A stretch of 64,000 nt of DNA from Hafnia psychrotolerans (GTDB taxonomy: Bacteria; Pseudomonadota; Gammaproteobacteria; Enterobacterales; Enterobacteriaceae): assembly GCF_014639435.1 (NCBI RefSeq), contig NZ_BMFZ01000007.1, positions 223,860 to 287,859 of the forward strand, in the 5' to 3' direction. A model generated the notes under the pieces. That model made no database searches. It was given only the letters and a program-made list of their open reading frames with translations, and had not been told where the DNA came from. Position numbers and translations under genes: made by a program. Positions 63,467 to 64,000 of the stretch are shown in pieces; position 1 is the stretch's first letter; the number at the start of each line of letters is the position of its first letter.

Positions 63467-64000
<534 letters not shown>

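Overview
The window is chromosomal DNA of a gammaproteobacterium of the order Enterobacterales. From about 7.5 kb to the right end the gene order closely follows the Escherichia coli feo - ompB - pckA - hsl - igaA - mrcA - hof - aroKB - dam - trpS/cysG - nir - pabA/argD - crp - kef - slyD - fkpA - tus - str segment. Protein lengths and motifs are typical of the order. A malonate decarboxylase operon at the left and the loss of several E. coli-type neighbours point to the Yersiniaceae (Rahnella/Serratia-like). The genus cannot be fixed from the window alone. I see no prophage, insertion sequence, CRISPR array, tRNA or rRNA gene.

Layout. (1) 1-7.5 kb: mdcABCDEFGH and convergent mdcR, a complete Klebsiella-type biotin-independent malonate decarboxylase cluster whose mdcA is cut by the window edge. 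(2) 7.5-10.4 kb: feoABC ferrous iron uptake, reading leftward towards mdcR. (3) 10.7-16 kb: tex, greB, ompR-envZ. (4) 16.1-16.45 kb: a structured non-coding block that looks like a dispersed repeat. (5) 16.5-30 kb: pckA, hslOR, yrfG, igaA, nudE, mrcA and hofMNOPQ. (6) 30-36.4 kb: aroK-aroB-damX-dam-rpe-gph-trpS in the usual order. (7) 36.5-41 kb: cysG-nirD-nirB leftward, with an FNR site and a NarL/NarP 7-2-7 site spaced as in E. coli; nirC is absent. (8) 41-45 kb: a broken codA, ppiA, a secreted DUF4432 protein and the yhfG-fic pair. (9) 45-54 kb: pabA, argD, crp, yhfA, prkB, yheU, yheT, a LysE-family exporter and yheS. (10) 53.7-60.7 kb: kefGB, yheV, slyD, slyX, fkpA, yheO, tusDCB. (11) 60.7-64 kb: the str operon, fusA and the start of tuf.

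The most notable anomalies are deletions. In the str operon the promoter and leader remain, but all of rpsL and the first 14 codons of rpsG are gone. S12 and S7 are essential, so this is either an assembly gap or evidence that intact copies lie elsewhere. codA has lost two internal segments with frame changes, including most of its metal and catalytic residues. Two deletion scars in one window raise the question of assembly quality.

Other points are a Fic protein with Ala at the usually acidic position of its catalytic loop, paired with an antitoxin carrying Asp for Glu in its inhibitory motif; a candidate dispersed repeat between envZ and pckA; and mdcR placed directly behind feoC with no visible terminator. 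I did not find a convincing new multi-gene system. The rest is well-conserved housekeeping sequence.
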